Part shown: in pieces, positions 21,077 to 32,709 of the stretch
How positions within the stretch are numbered: position 1 is the stretch's first letter
Layout: every line of letters begins with the position of its first letter
Assembly (NCBI GenBank): GCA_024195585.1
Contig: SWBL01000382.1
Span: 1 to 45,400, forward strand
Direction of reading: 5' to 3'
Length of the DNA stretch: 45,400 nucleotides
From: Aureobasidium sp. EXF-3400
Lineage: Eukaryota; Ascomycota; Dothideomycetes; Dothideales; Saccotheciaceae
Notes under the pieces: generated by a model
Databases searched by the model: none
Told to the model about the DNA's origin: nothing
The model's input: the letters and a program-made list of their open reading frames with translations, nothing else
Made by a program: the position numbers and the translations under genes

Positions 21077-21757
21077 TCAGTGACCGTGACGGCGGAACTT
21101 TTGCGGAATGTTTGCTTCAACAATCTCCATACGGTCGAGCTTTGCCTGGCGTTCTGCTTCTTGCTCCATGATGTCGTGTTTGCGGAAGTGGGCAATGTCT
21201 TCTGGATGCGTCAAATCCTCCTCGGTTGTGTCATCTCCATGGAACTTCTCGAAATGGTGGATCTCATACTCGTACTCGTCGTCACCGTGGTGGCCAGGAC
21301 CGTAGCCAAAGTCGGGTAGCTTGATGCCGTGAGCATCGGCGATAAGGAACTCGGCGTACGAGACGGAGCCACTTTTGTCCTTGTCGAAGAGGTCCAAGAT
21401 CTTTCGGACAACCTCTTCCTTCTTCTCGTCTGGCAGGTCCTTTGTGCTTTCGTCTTTGAGACCGTAGGTCTTGCGAATGTCGTCAGGGGTCCATGTGCCA
21501 CTGCTGTCGTAGTCGTGAAGGTTGAAGAAGGAGCCGGCATCGAACGAGTTGATGTGGTGTTCCTCTAGGACGGAAGTTAGCGATACCCAATGCGTCAAGA
21601 GAGCGACAGTAGCCTCACCAGCCATGTGCCGTGCGGCCCAGTCTGCGTCGGCGGCTATGGGAGCTTGTTCGTGACCACCACCATGAGCTGAGACCTTGAG
21701 AGCACTGAGGAATACCAGAGCAAGCCCCAATAATGATATTGAGCGCGAGGTAGACAT
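21077..21757 (-). CDS. SSP120: EF-hand secretory-pathway protein, Ssp120-like
   Basis: Two exons, 21757-21619 and 21564-21077, give 208 residues. The 54-nt intron (21565-21618) starts GTGAGG, contains GCTAAC and ends CCTAG. It is in frame and stop-free, but its removal restores HMAEEHHINSFDAGSFF, which reads as conserved sequence. Residues 1-24 are a signal peptide (hydrophobic core LLGLALVFLSAL, then VSA before a His/Gly-rich mature start). Two canonical EF-hand loops follow: DYDSSGTWTPDD and DKDKSGSVSYAE. An acidic and His-rich region and a Glu/Arg coiled tail (IMEQEAERQAKLDRME) end the protein. Yeast Ssp120 is an ER/Golgi EF-hand protein that associates with the Emp46/47 cargo receptors, so a calcium-dependent role in early secretion is expected. 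Confidence 0.85.
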   Translation of the reverse strand: MSTSRSISLLGLALVFLSALKVSAHGGGHEQAPIAADADWAARHMAGEATVALLTHWVSLTSVLEEHHINSFDAGSFFNLHDYDSSGTWTPDDIRKTYGLKDESTKDLPDEKKEEVVRKILDLFDKDKSGSVSYAEFLIADAHGIKLPDFGYGPGHHGDDEYEYEIHHFEKFHGDDTTEEDLTHPEDIAHFRKHDIMEQEAERQAKLDRMEIVEANIPQKFRRHGH

Positions 21758-22175
21758 GTTGAGAGGTTGTCAGCTGTGAAGGTAGCTGTGTGCAACCTCC
21801 AGGAGTATTTTTGGTGAGCGCTCACTAGAAACACGGACATAAGACGGAAACAATACGTCATTCGGAGGGTTTCAAAAACGAAGAGCCAGAGATGCCGTCT
21901 GCAATAGCATTTGTAAAGAAGAAGCCATTGTTTTCAAGATGCTACATGTTCTAATCGTCTACATGTTCCACCGAATGTAGGTGTAGGAGATGGATCAGCC
22001 CTCCGATCCCAGAGCGCTCGTACTCGGGAGTTGCGACAAAGGAGAGCCAAGCATGCTGAATACGCGGCTGTTCCTGGCGGGAATATGAGAGGCCCATGTT
22101 CCGAGGCAAGAGAAACACAACTTTATTCCATTCCACCTGTCACTGTTATTGTTTATTTTCGATTTGAGAGGCATC
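21758..22175. promoter_or_regulatory. divergent promoter SSP120-like / sphingoid base kinase
   Basis: The 418 bases between the start codons must hold both promoters. A T-rich stretch (22140-22165) directly precedes the kinase start. No specific binding site is recognised. Confidence 0.45.
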
Positions 22176-23827
22176 ATGTCGGAAGCGTCGCTGCCTGCCG
22201 ACAACCCATTCGTTGACCCGTCCCTCGACGAAACTCCCTCGGCGCTGCAGGGCGAGGCTACGCTTTTCGTTTCCGAGGATGCATCGCTAACCCTGGGAGC
22301 CGACGCGACAATTATCCTGGGTACACTACGTGCCTTGTCCGCTACTCAAATGCTTTCGCTTACGTTTGGTAGACGATCGCTTCGTACATAGAGAGGCTGC
22401 CAATTGCTGTGGACTACTGCCGACCAGTACGTTCAACACCTCGCCGACCGACTTCTGCTTGCCTAACCCCAACCCCAGGATCGAAGACGACTCACTCCAT
22501 CCCTTACTACAACATCCTCGACGCTTCGCTTGACGGTCTCGAGTTGACCATTCAACATGCCCTGCCAACTTCCAAGAAATCTTGTCGTCCGGCCACCATC
22601 TCCTATACGCTTATCGACAAAACATCCATCGATGCCGCCAAGTCATGGCTAAGCAAGTTACTTGACCTGGCCTATGGAAATTCGCAGAGGCACAAGAGGA
22701 TAAAGGTCTTGGTCAATCCTTTCGGTGGTCAAGGCGCTGCACGAAAGTTGTACGCTAGCGAAGTCGAGCCTCTGTTCAAGGCTGCTGGCTGTCTGATCCA
22801 TGCAGAAGAAACAAAACATTCTGGTCACGCCATCGACATCGCTCGCCAACTCGATGTAGATGCTTACGACGTCGTAGCATGTGCATCTGGCGACGGTCTG
22901 CCTCACGAAGTCTTCAACGGTCTTGCCCAACAAGCAAAGCCGAGGCGTGCTCTGCGAAAAATTGCCGTTGTCCAGCTCCCTTGCGGATCAGGAAATGCTA
23001 TGTCTCTCAACCTTAACGGTACCGATTCACCCTCCCTTGCTGCTCTTGCCATTGTGAAGGGTGTGCGCACACCACTGGATCTCATGGCAGTGACCCAGGG
23101 AGAGAAGATGTACTGGAGCTTCTTGAGTCAGGCCGTGGGCATCATCGCTGATTGTGACTTGGGTACCGAGAACATGAGGTGGATGGGTAGTGCCAGATTC
23201 ACCGTCGGCATCTTGCTCAGACTCTTGGGTAAGACTGTATATCCGGCCGAGCTCGCCGTCAAGGTCGACATTGGCGATAAGGAAGCCATAAAATCTGCAT
23301 ACAGAGACAACAGAAACCAAAGTCAGGACATCTCTGGTAAAAGAGAGTGGGAAGCACATCAAGACCTGGACGGTGACAAGGATGATTCGCTACCTGCCCT
23401 CCGATATGGCTCAGTGCTCCAGGATGTGCCTTCGGACTGGGAAAAGTCGTCAAAGCCTACACTAGGAAACTTTTACTGTGGCAACATGGCGTACATGTCA
23501 GCCGATACACCATTCTTCGCCGCTGCTCTGCCTTCCGACAACCACATGGACATGGTCGACGTCGATGGAACCATCTCGCGTCACAAAGCGATCGAAATGA
23601 TGACAGGTGTCGAGCAGAACAAGGCGTTTGGTATGGATATTGTCAACTACCGTAAGGTCAGCGCCTATCGTATCAGTCCAAAGTTGAGAGCAGGTCAAAA
23701 GACTGGATACATCAGCATCGATGGAGAAAGGGTACCATTTGAGCCCTTCCAGGTGGAAGTTGTTGGAGGGCTGGGCACTGTGCTGAGCCGTAACGGTGCC
23801 GTATATGAGTTTGAGGGCCCAAAGTGA
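22176..23827 (+). CDS. LCB4: sphingoid long-chain base kinase
   Basis: Three exons, 22176-22320, 22373-22426 and 22479-23827, give 515 residues. Two 52-nt introns (GTACAC...GGTAG and GTACGT...CCCAG, the second with CCTAAC) flank a 54-nt internal exon. The DAGK-type catalytic domain starts near residue 139: VLVNPFGGQGAA (143-154), SGDGLPHEVFNGL (203-215) as nucleotide-binding and catalytic segment, PCGSGNAMSLNL, and SQAVGIIADCDLGTENMRWMG. The C-terminus carries the family's late beta strands (SIDGERVPFEPFQVEV). It phosphorylates sphingoid bases such as phytosphingosine with ATP, the step before Dpl1 lyase, in the ER/Golgi and cell periphery. Length agrees with filamentous-fungal members. Divergent from the SSP120-like gene. 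Confidence 0.93.
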
Positions 23828-24395
23828 AGTCACTTGGGATAAGGCGTTCCTTTTGATTTGGTGTTAGCTGATTTACAAGATACCCCCTTCGGCGGTTAGT
23901 ATAGACTTTCTTTGTTTCAGTCACTTGAGCGGATGCACTATCGATTATTGTAGATTCTTTTCAATTCAATCAGGTATACTGTGTGTAGAAGGACGTTCAT
24001 CTTTTCCAAGCATGATAGGATGCTTTGTCAGAATGGTAATGCCATGAACATCAATTGTTAGTATTTGTCTTAAGTAAATCTTGTCAAGCGGTATGCTGAT
24101 TAATTTCGGAATCACCAACCTCTGCGCCATCCACGCCAGGCGTGTCACCATCCAGAGCAAGTACATCCAAGCCGCTGGTCGGGTTTGGTTTTTTGAGTAG
24201 ATTTTAGTAGACTTTTTTTCCCTTGAAAAAGGTTAATGAGCTACTCTACCGTTTTGACATCTTGAGATCCATTTGTATATTGTAGTCTTGGCAACCCCGC
24301 GTTGCTTTGAAAGTTGGTGGTTCTTTTTTGACCAGCACCTTGCCATCAGATTGAGCAACGCATAGATATACTTTTCGTCTACACAACTTGCAGCA
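23828..24395. other. spacer between LCB4 and TRM8 (tandem)
   Basis: Contains the LCB4 3' UTR and the TRM8 promoter. The last approximately 300 bases before the TRM8 start have no ATG on the sense strand. AT-rich in places (24190-24240). No gene seen. Confidence 0.45.
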
Positions 24396-25336
<941 letters not shown>

Positions 25337-25867
25337 AGGTCCAACAGATCCTTGTCCCGATCACGAATGGACGACTTATCCAACACTACTGTCACTTCCA
25401 CCCTTCAAGGCGTCCGGCATCCATGGACCGTCACCGACGGCGAGCATGTGCGGATGTCGACCTTCCTTGGCGGTTGCGTAAAACTCATGTACCAGACACA
25501 ACAAAGATGCTGGATGGCATGCTAAAATTGTACAGCTGGACTTACCCGACCATAAGATGAGAAATGTCCAAAAGCTCATATGGCTTAGCGTAAAAGTGGA
25601 ACAGCTTCATCAGACAGGTAAGCTATGCTCTTTATACTGGTCACGCGTCCTTTAAATACAGATACCCAAGCACTGAACGCCCCTTAGACCTTGTCTTTGG
25701 CCGTCTACAATTCCAAACTCTGTCTTAATTCTGATAATCCTCTTCCACGTCACCACTCCAGTCTCCCGTCAAACGAAAGCACCTTCCAGATTGCGAATAA
25801 TACTCGATTACCATCTAAAACTTCGTCAAGAACTTCGTCATCCTCATAGCCCGGTGCGCACTCCATT
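25337..25867. other. convergent 3' spacer
   Basis: Between the TRM8 stop and the stop of the minus-strand gene at 25868. A frame at 25225-25560 overlaps TRM8 and is a shadow. Nothing recognised. Confidence 0.5.
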
Positions 25868-26344
25868 TCACTTCTGTGTCGACACAAAGAAGAGTGCGAA
25901 CAGGGTGGCCAGCAGTGATGCGCTTAGCAGCAATACAACAACCATGTATCTGGCTCTCGAACCGGGAAGAGCCCACTCCTTATTCCGCTTCTCATCGACA
26001 AAGGCGGTTGTCGTCGTCGTCGTGCTTGCGATGTTCGAGAAGTCTTCCAACAATCGTTGCATAAGACCTTCAACTGCGCCCAGCCATCTTTCAAGCGCAT
26101 TCAGCTCCTCGCCGACTACTTCCACCAACGTTGCTTGTGCCCCAAAGGTCGCGTGAGAGCTGTTCTCGTACTCTTCCGGCGCAATTATGGTCGTTTCGAG
26201 CCTGTCAAGTGATTCGAGTGCTCTCACGGCTCTGTCGAGTGTTTGTCTGGCTTGGGATAGACTTTCGCTGATCTCATCGAGGTATACTTGTGAGGGAGTA
26301 GTTGGCATCAAAGGTGTTGTGATGGTTGGCAGAGCCGAAGCCAT
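25868..26344 (-). CDS. predicted tail-anchored membrane protein, unknown
   Basis: A single exon of 158 residues starting MASALPTITT; upstream codons in this frame lack an ATG. The body is helical and probably coiled coil (YLDEISESLSQARQTLDRAV, then LNALERWLGAVEGLMQRLLEDF). A Thr run and a basic patch (KRNKEW, RAR) precede one hydrophobic segment of about 20 residues ending four residues before the C-terminus (MVVVLLLSASLLATLFALFF). This arrangement, with cytosolic helices and a C-terminal anchor, is that of a tail-anchored protein of ER, mitochondrial outer membrane or peroxisome. I do not recognise the family, and no SNARE zero-layer pattern is clear. It is convergent with TRM8. Confidence 0.68.
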   Translation of the reverse strand: MASALPTITTPLMPTTPSQVYLDEISESLSQARQTLDRAVRALESLDRLETTIIAPEEYENSSHATFGAQATLVEVVGEELNALERWLGAVEGLMQRLLEDFSNIASTTTTTTAFVDEKRNKEWALPGSRARYMVVVLLLSASLLATLFALFFVSTQK

Positions 26345-26643
26345 TCGAACGGTCCAGACAAGCAGGGGTTCTGCTATCAGATGTGACAACAACGTCCGAT
26401 AATGGCAGAGCGACAAAACTTGTGATAAAAGCAGACTTGATTGATGAGGGTCAGGTGTAGAAGAAATCGTTGCTTTGGTCAGGGGTCAAGTTCTCGGCAC
26501 CACGATCTGACGTTCACTGCATGACCTATTGCCGACTCTGATGATTGATGAATAGATGTACAGTGTCGGGTTGTTGTGAAGAATATGGAACCGTCTCTGA
26601 GATTGCAGAAAAGCAAGCTCAGTGTATCTGGAAGGTCGCTGCA

Positions 26644-26898
26644 ATGGCAACCGCAATACGACCGCAACTGCTTGCTTCAACTTCGAGAAGGACAATCGGC
26701 TTTCCATTCAGAAAAGTCGCACTTTCTTCTTTCCGCCTGCAACATGCGCTGATGAATATCGATACAATACACGAAGGTCTCTACCCAGCAAATACGATGC
26801 ATCAAAACCACAACTTTGAGTTGTTCTTGTCGAGCAGCGAATCTGGCATTATAGACCGATGGTCAATGACTCTACCTTCGGTCAAAAGGACACCATGA
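26644..26898 (+). other. possible exon with mitochondrial-presequence character
   Basis: From ATG 26644 (context GCAATGG) a frame of 84 residues starts MATAIRPQLLASTSRRTIGF. It is Arg/Ser/Leu-rich and acid-free for nearly 40 residues, as in a matrix-targeting presequence. The later part looks less like protein, so a splice site may lie inside, but I could not fix one. It starts 300 bases from the divergent tail-anchored gene. It may be chance. Confidence 0.2.
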
Positions 26899-27410
26899 CC
26901 GGGGATCAATGACCGCAATCGTTCGGTTGTTCATCCCTTACGAGACTTGGGGGGGTACTGACCAAGCTCTTACGCGCTGATGCAGTATAGCAATTTGATT
27001 GCCATGGTTTCTGCTCCACATTCTCGTTTCTCCTGAGACATCTCGCTCCGACTTGACCTTGGAAGCAGATTCGTGTTCTTCAACACAGACAACTCATCGA
27101 GGACCTTTAGAAGAACCTTCCTCATATGCCGGCTCCAAACTCAAGTAAAACCTCGAATTGAGGCTCCACATATCATGCCAGATTGAGACTGTCTCTCCCT
27201 ACCATTCTCTTCCATCCAATCCAAGTCATTCATGAAGTCGCCTGTCCTGGATTGGAGGCATGACAAAGCCGGACACCGAGTCCGAAGTATAACTGAAAGC
27301 CTTCAAGCTCACAAACCTTGGGTATAATGGAATACAGTCAACAGCCACAGACCCATAATCCGCACCGGAAACTATAACGTCGAGGATTAGGTAGTGGACA
27401 GTGTGTCAAT

Positions 27411-28213
27411 ATGCGAGATATCAGTGACCGAGTCAGAAGAAACATGAACGAGATTTCAGCGCGCGAGGGCCGTGAGATTGTTTCACGGTTCAAGTTTCAC
27501 GGATAGGGATTTCTTCGTGCAGCGACCGAGACAGCTTTACAACGCTTTCTTGACCGAGACGACTTGGAAGGTCGTTCGTGGAGCCTTATTCAAGAACCGA
27601 GACAGAATCACCGTCCAGATGTCGAGTCTGCTGGTTGAGTTTGAGAACTACAGAGCAGAAGAACAACAAATCAAGGAAGCAACAGTGTTGAGATTGCAAT
27701 GTCAAATCAAGTGGAAAGGCATCGAAGCAGTATAGGACGCCACTCGGTAGTATACAAGCATTGGCCTTTGGACTGCTGACCGCGACTTACAATCCCACTG
27801 ACGCCTTGACAGAGCTCTGAGGATCAGGTATCTCAAATGGCTTCAGGCTCTTTTTCCGCCCGCCAAAAAGCATGTGGATCGCAAACTTCATCCAACATCC
27901 TATAGCCACAACGTCAAGCCGACAACGGACGCCGAGTTATGCTTATCGCACGAGTTTAAAGAGAGTCCGAGAAAGCTCCCTCATGGACCATGGACCGTCG
28001 TGGCTCTTCTTCTTTTTTTGGCTTTCGCCAGTCATGTGTCATGGTATCTTGACTTGATAGGACCAACAACTTACAAGCGAATAATCGATACCTTCCCAAA
28101 GCCAAGACCTACTGCATAACTGTTCTATCGAAAATACAAGACATTGTACTGGTTAGTGGACACATTGTTTCGAAACCCGGTAGGAATTGCCTTTCTGTTC
28201 TTCTCCTGTCCAG
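27411..28213 (+). pseudogene. possible multi-exon or decayed gene, membrane-protein like
   Basis: Several neighbouring fragments look like protein but do not join into one clean frame. ATG 27411 opens MRDISDRVRRNMNEISAREG. A shifted frame (27448-27732) has FLTETTWKVVRGALFKNRDR and a charged helical part (VEFENYRAEEQQIKEA). After a possible 3' splice site (TTGACAG at 27806-27812), a frame to 28119 includes PPAKKHVDRKLHP and a hydrophobic segment (VVALLLFLAFASHVSWYL). Directly after an in-frame TAA (28117-28119), the same frame continues YKTLYWLVDTLFRNP. One weak donor (GTGGAA at 27711) would give matching phase with 27813. This could be a real gene with unusual splice sites, a pseudogene, or coincidence. 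I recognise no family. Confidence 0.3.
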
Positions 28214-29936
28214 GAAGATCATGATCCCAACCAACCCGCAAGACTCGGCAGAATGGAGAGTATACCATCAAATACCTTTATTCGCCAAAAAGTCCACTGC
28301 AAAAGATGAACCGGCAGAGTTTGTCAATCAGGTACGGCTCTCAACGGCCGCCGCAAGGCGAATCTTGGTTGTACCTGCATCCGCCAGCACACTCCACTAC
28401 TCTAGTTGAAAGGACCAAACAATCTGGGGTACGAGGGAGGCATACGAAAAAGCTAGTACTGCGGAGCTTTGCTGGCTGGTTGGTCGCCTGGTCTGCCTAG
28501 GCCTCCCGTCCGCACATGCAAGTCATAGACGTTATGGGCTGATCAAGAGGCAAGGTTGTGGCAGCGAAGGAAACCGGGCCCTGCAGAAAAGGAAAAAGCT
28601 AGGCAGGCTGCCACGCACACCTTTCCAAGATCCCACCAAAGCCAAAAAGAAAAAACAAACCAGATCGGTGAATTCGTCATGGGCTGATCTGTTCTCGTGT
28701 CATTGCAACAGTGACATAGCCGATCCTTGCCCTGAGGGCGGTAGCTGTCATGTCAGCTGAGCCCTTATTCACGAGATCGAATGGCATGGTTTGATGGTCG
28801 TTAGATACCTCGACCACACGCCAATCGATAAGGCCGTATCGTATCACAAACAGTAGTACTCAGTCTCGAACGCAACAGTCGTAACGACCGAGGGCAAAAG
28901 GCCTGGCTTCTTCGTGTAAGAGAGTGAGAGTGTACGAGCAAACAGAACCATCGATAGACCACGCCGACTTCCCAAAGCGGTTTATATCAGGAAAAACGGT
29001 TTTTCTTGGGCTCTAGGCTGCATGCGAAACCCGTTACACAGTCGCCATGCACACAATCGCACCCGTTTCGTTTGCGGCAAAGGCACCTGTCGTCCAGATA
29101 TGGATATAGCAACACGGGAGCGGGCCGTTGAGTCTATTTGTTCCAATTACCTACCTACGACGGTCCTTTTTTTTGCTCGTTCGTTCATGCTTCCGATCCC
29201 ACGCGCTCACAACCCAAGATTTAGACCTGAAACAAGCTTCGTCTTGCCTTGCCCTCTTGCCCAGCCCTTCTCCTTCTCGCTACCGGATCTTACAAAGTGC
29301 AGCGGACGGAGACGGACACGCCCGTCTTGCCGACGGCAGCGGACCTAGGTAGCCCATTTGGAATGACAGGAGTGACATATGTGGAAGGCTCTTTAGACCG
29401 AGCGTTTTTTGGCTCTCACGATGCTCTGTTTGCGGCTGTCAAATGGATGCTCTGTCAATAGCACCGCGGCCAGGACGTTGTCATGGACGTACCACGCTCT
29501 CTTAGTCACAGAACTGGATTGGTCGTCAAGAAGCACCAATATTAGGATAAGGGATATGTCCAGACCCTTTGTGCTCGATACAAGATACCCACTGTGGATT
29601 GAAGGATGTACGCAGCAATCACGATGCATATCAAACGGCGCGTCTCTTATCAACCTGCTGTGGGCGTGGCACGTTGGACTGGACAAGACTCATCAGCAGA
29701 TGATCGGCGTTCTAGAGTGACTTGTAGCAAGGAGTTGGCAAGGGAAGATGTCATGTATGTGTGAGAATGGAGCTCAAGCAAGCCAAATCTTGATTCGGAA
29801 AAGTGATTGTTGGCATCTAGATGTCACCTTCTCTTTTTCCCCTGTCCATCCCGTTTTGACCTGAAGTCCCACCTTTCCTTCCGTGTTGGGTATTCCCGTA
29901 TGATACATCGCCATGTGTTGCTTGTTCGAAAAGAGC

Positions 29937-29974
29937 AAAAGAGAAAAAGAAAAAGAGAAAAAGAAAAAGAAAAC
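29937..29974. repeat. short purine tract (GAAAAA-like repeats)
   Basis: Thirty-eight bases of only A and G on the plus strand, built from repeated GAAAAA/GAGAAAAA units, downstream of the homeobox gene at 30253. Simple low-complexity sequence. Confidence 0.85.
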
Positions 29975-30252
29975 CCAGGCTGTTGCAATAGAAATTAAGT
30001 GATTAGAGAGAGTTGTGAACGTAAAGAGGTGTGAAGTGACCACCCATCGTGAAATAGAAAGAAAAGGGATGTTGAAGCTCACGTCCAGCTTTTCCCGCAA
30101 CGCGCTTGAAAGTAACCAGACATTAAACGCCTCGCTTCGGGATATCCAGTGCTGAAACAGAACAAAGATTGAAAGAAAAACATTATAGGAAAATGAATCA
30201 AAGATAGTGTCGTCATCAGATGGAGAGATCAAGATCTGTCGTAGAATAGGCT

Positions 30253-32709
30253 TCATGCCGCAGCCGATTCACAAGAGGAAGAGGCAGGGCTAGAACTGCC
30301 CTTTTGTTTGGCGTGCTTTTCAAAATATTCCGGACCATGGTTGGAGAAGGTGTAGTTTTTGGGTCCAGTCTCGACGGCTTTGCGAGGAGTGTTGGATTGC
30401 TTAACATCACGCGGAGGTGAGTATTCATGAACGAAAAAATCGGCTCCGGGGTTGACATGCTTCGGGACCTGCGAAGAGCCAAGGACGTTGGGACTGAGAC
30501 TTGAGGATGGCAGGAAAGGTTGCTGCTGGTGAGGAGGAGTTGCTTGCATGTGGCCTTGAGCGAAATGAGGCATGACAGGGTAACCAGAGATGACCTCGCC
30601 TGTGTTTGTCATGATGTACGACATCTGTGTATCCATGTATTGGCTTTGCTGTTGTTGAGCAGGGAACATGACATTGTGCATCTGAGGGTACTCGTTAGGC
30701 AACATGCCAAGGAAGGCTTGGGGGTTGGCCTGCGACTGAACCATGGGCATTGCCGACATGTGAGGTGGGCTGAAAGCACCGCTGGGGAAACATTGCTGAG
30801 TTGCTGGAGCGGATTGAGGAGGGGTGTTGTCAGCAGGAACTGCCAGGCTTCCCATTCGGCTGCGGATGAACTGACCGCCGTAAAGAGGCGTTGTGGGTGG
30901 GGAGAAGTTCATGCCAGAGACTATGTAGTTCTCATCACCCTCAGGCAAGCTTGTCTGTCTGAGCATAGGCTGAGATTGCATCTGACGTAATGTCCTTGCT
31001 GTCTTGGTAGGAGACAGTGGCGTTGGAGGAGCGAGACTAACAGTCGATGCAGCAAGACTAGCATAAGCAGGAGAGAACGCGGATGCGCGGCGACCGAATC
31101 GAGCATTGTTGGCTTCGGCAAAAGTGGTGTAGCCAGAAGGCGAACGCTGAGCGGCACCAATGTTCTTCTGAATGCGACCGCCAGCAATGCCGTTCATGGC
31201 TTGCGACGACTTGATACGACGAAGACTGTGACCTCCTATAGTATGAGTAGCACCAACGGGACCTGGAGATGTGGGTAGTGTGCCACAGTAAGAAGTGCTA
31301 CGTGTGCTCGCACTAGTGGTGCCCAAGGGAGCCGGGCGAGGGCGCTGTCGGCGCGCGGCGATGCTGGATGAGGGCATGGCTGAGCGTTGAGAAGCCATAG
31401 TGAAGCTTTGCATCGAACGAGCAAGCTGGACCGTTGAAGATTCGCGGCGGTTGTAGTCATCACCAGGGAAAGCCATGGGTTGATCGAGGTACTCGCTAGG
31501 ATCAGGAATTGATTGGACAGAGAAGTCGCGGCGCATAGCAGCCTCCTGGAACTCTTTGCGGAGATTGTCCATCTCCACAGGAACAGATTGTCCGGGCTGC
31601 CACTGAGGAGACGTCACTGTGGCTTGTGAAGGCTTGTCCTCGCTCGGCAAGTTCAAGTCGAATGTGTCTTCCTTATCCTCCGCGGGCGAGATGGTTACCG
31701 AAGGAGCAGATCCATCCGAACTCGATGAAGGGTTACGCAGCTGGTTGTCGGTCGGCTTGAAATCAGGCACCACGTCGGGAGCAAAAGAATCAATGGTTTC
31801 ATTAGACTGCATAGGAGAAGTCAATGGGTCAACAGACTGAGGGTCGAACGAGAAATCGCAGAATTCCGAGTAGAAGTCGCTGTTAGCGGTCGAGTTCAAG
31901 GCGTTGTTAGTGTCAGCAGTCGACATGTTGGCGAAGTTTGGCTGCGAGTAAGCATCAAACTGAGCCTGGGTCAGAGTATGCCTGTTGTTGGCTTCGGCGA
32001 GCGATCCGGATCGCACTGAATGCTGAGAGGCTAGAGATTGTGTTGACGCCTGGTGACGCATAGGTTGCGATGTGATCTGGTCGAGCGAAGCAAATGTGTT
32101 CTCAGGCTGGCTGATTCCGAGGCCGTTTGACAGGGTGCCGTCGATGATAGAGTTGTCACGGACGCCGTTGTACAGATTGGGCATACAGAAGGGCTGTTCG
32201 CCAGGCATGTTGTTCATTCCACCCATTGGGTTGATGCCGACGAAGTTTTGCTGCTGCTGCTGACCCTGCTGCTGTTGTTGTTGTTGCTGCTGCTGCGCTT
32301 GCAACATGTTAAAAGCACCAGCGGCCTTTTTGGCATCCTGCTTAGACTTTGCTCTGCGGTTCTGGAACCAGTTCTGTGTACGACTTAGGTGGTTGCTCTG
32401 GAGTTATATGCGTGTATGGCTACTTACGTTGACCTTGTCTAATGATACGCCCAGGACCTCGGCGAATCTCTTCTTTGTGTTTGTGTTGGGCTTTGCTTGT
32501 TTTCTGAATTCGTTCTCAAGTACATCGTGCTGTTCCTTTGTCAAGCGCGGTTTGACGTCGACGGCCAGACCAGCTAGGGCGGCGGGATTGAAGTGTGGCA
32601 TCTGTCCCAGATGGTCCGAGAACATGTGTGTGTCCCGTCTGGTGAAGTGCCGCGCATGGAAATCAGCAGCCAGGTCTGCATTGAGGCCTGGATAGTCGGC
32701 GAACTCCAT
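30253..32709 (-). CDS. homeobox transcription factor, Htf1/HOX2-like
   Basis: Two exons, 32709-32428 and 32373-30253, give 800 residues. The 54-nt intron (GTAAGT, CCTAAG, CACAG) splits the homeodomain and joins SLDKVN to NWFQNRRAKSKQ. The homeodomain lies near the N-terminus (about residues 53-110; PRLTKEQHDVLENEF, then WFQNRR). It is followed by an interrupted glutamine run (11 Q, then 5 Q) and a very long Ser/Pro/Gln/Met-rich tail, probably disordered activation sequence, with a patch SPTKTARTLRQMQSQPMLRQ and the C-terminal TGPKNYTFSNHGPEYFEKHA. This layout fits the Htf1/MoHOX2 regulators, which control conidium formation in other ascomycetes; that role is inferred. It is isolated by long gene-free flanks and has a 612-nt ATG-free upstream leader. 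Confidence 0.87.
32250..32301 (-). repeat. CAG/CAA trinucleotide tract encoding poly-Q
   Basis: Mixed CAG and CAA codons encode two glutamine runs separated by a glycine, directly after the homeodomain. A likely length-variable microsatellite within the coding sequence. Confidence 0.9.

Larger units (their letters stand above)
26345..30252. other. 3.9-kb gene-poor region with coding-like fragments
   Basis: No complete gene can be supported here. Fragments that look partly coding are listed at 26644-26898 and 27411-28213. The stretch 28214-30252 contains only short frames; its right end must include the 3' UTR of the homeobox gene at 30253 and a purine-tract repeat. I see no tRNA. Confidence 0.5.

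Noticed and set aside
29022..29348. 108-residue plus-strand frame in the gene-poor region
   Set aside because: Arg/Pro/Ser-rich without pattern, overlapping frames in the other phases, no domain or exon partner.
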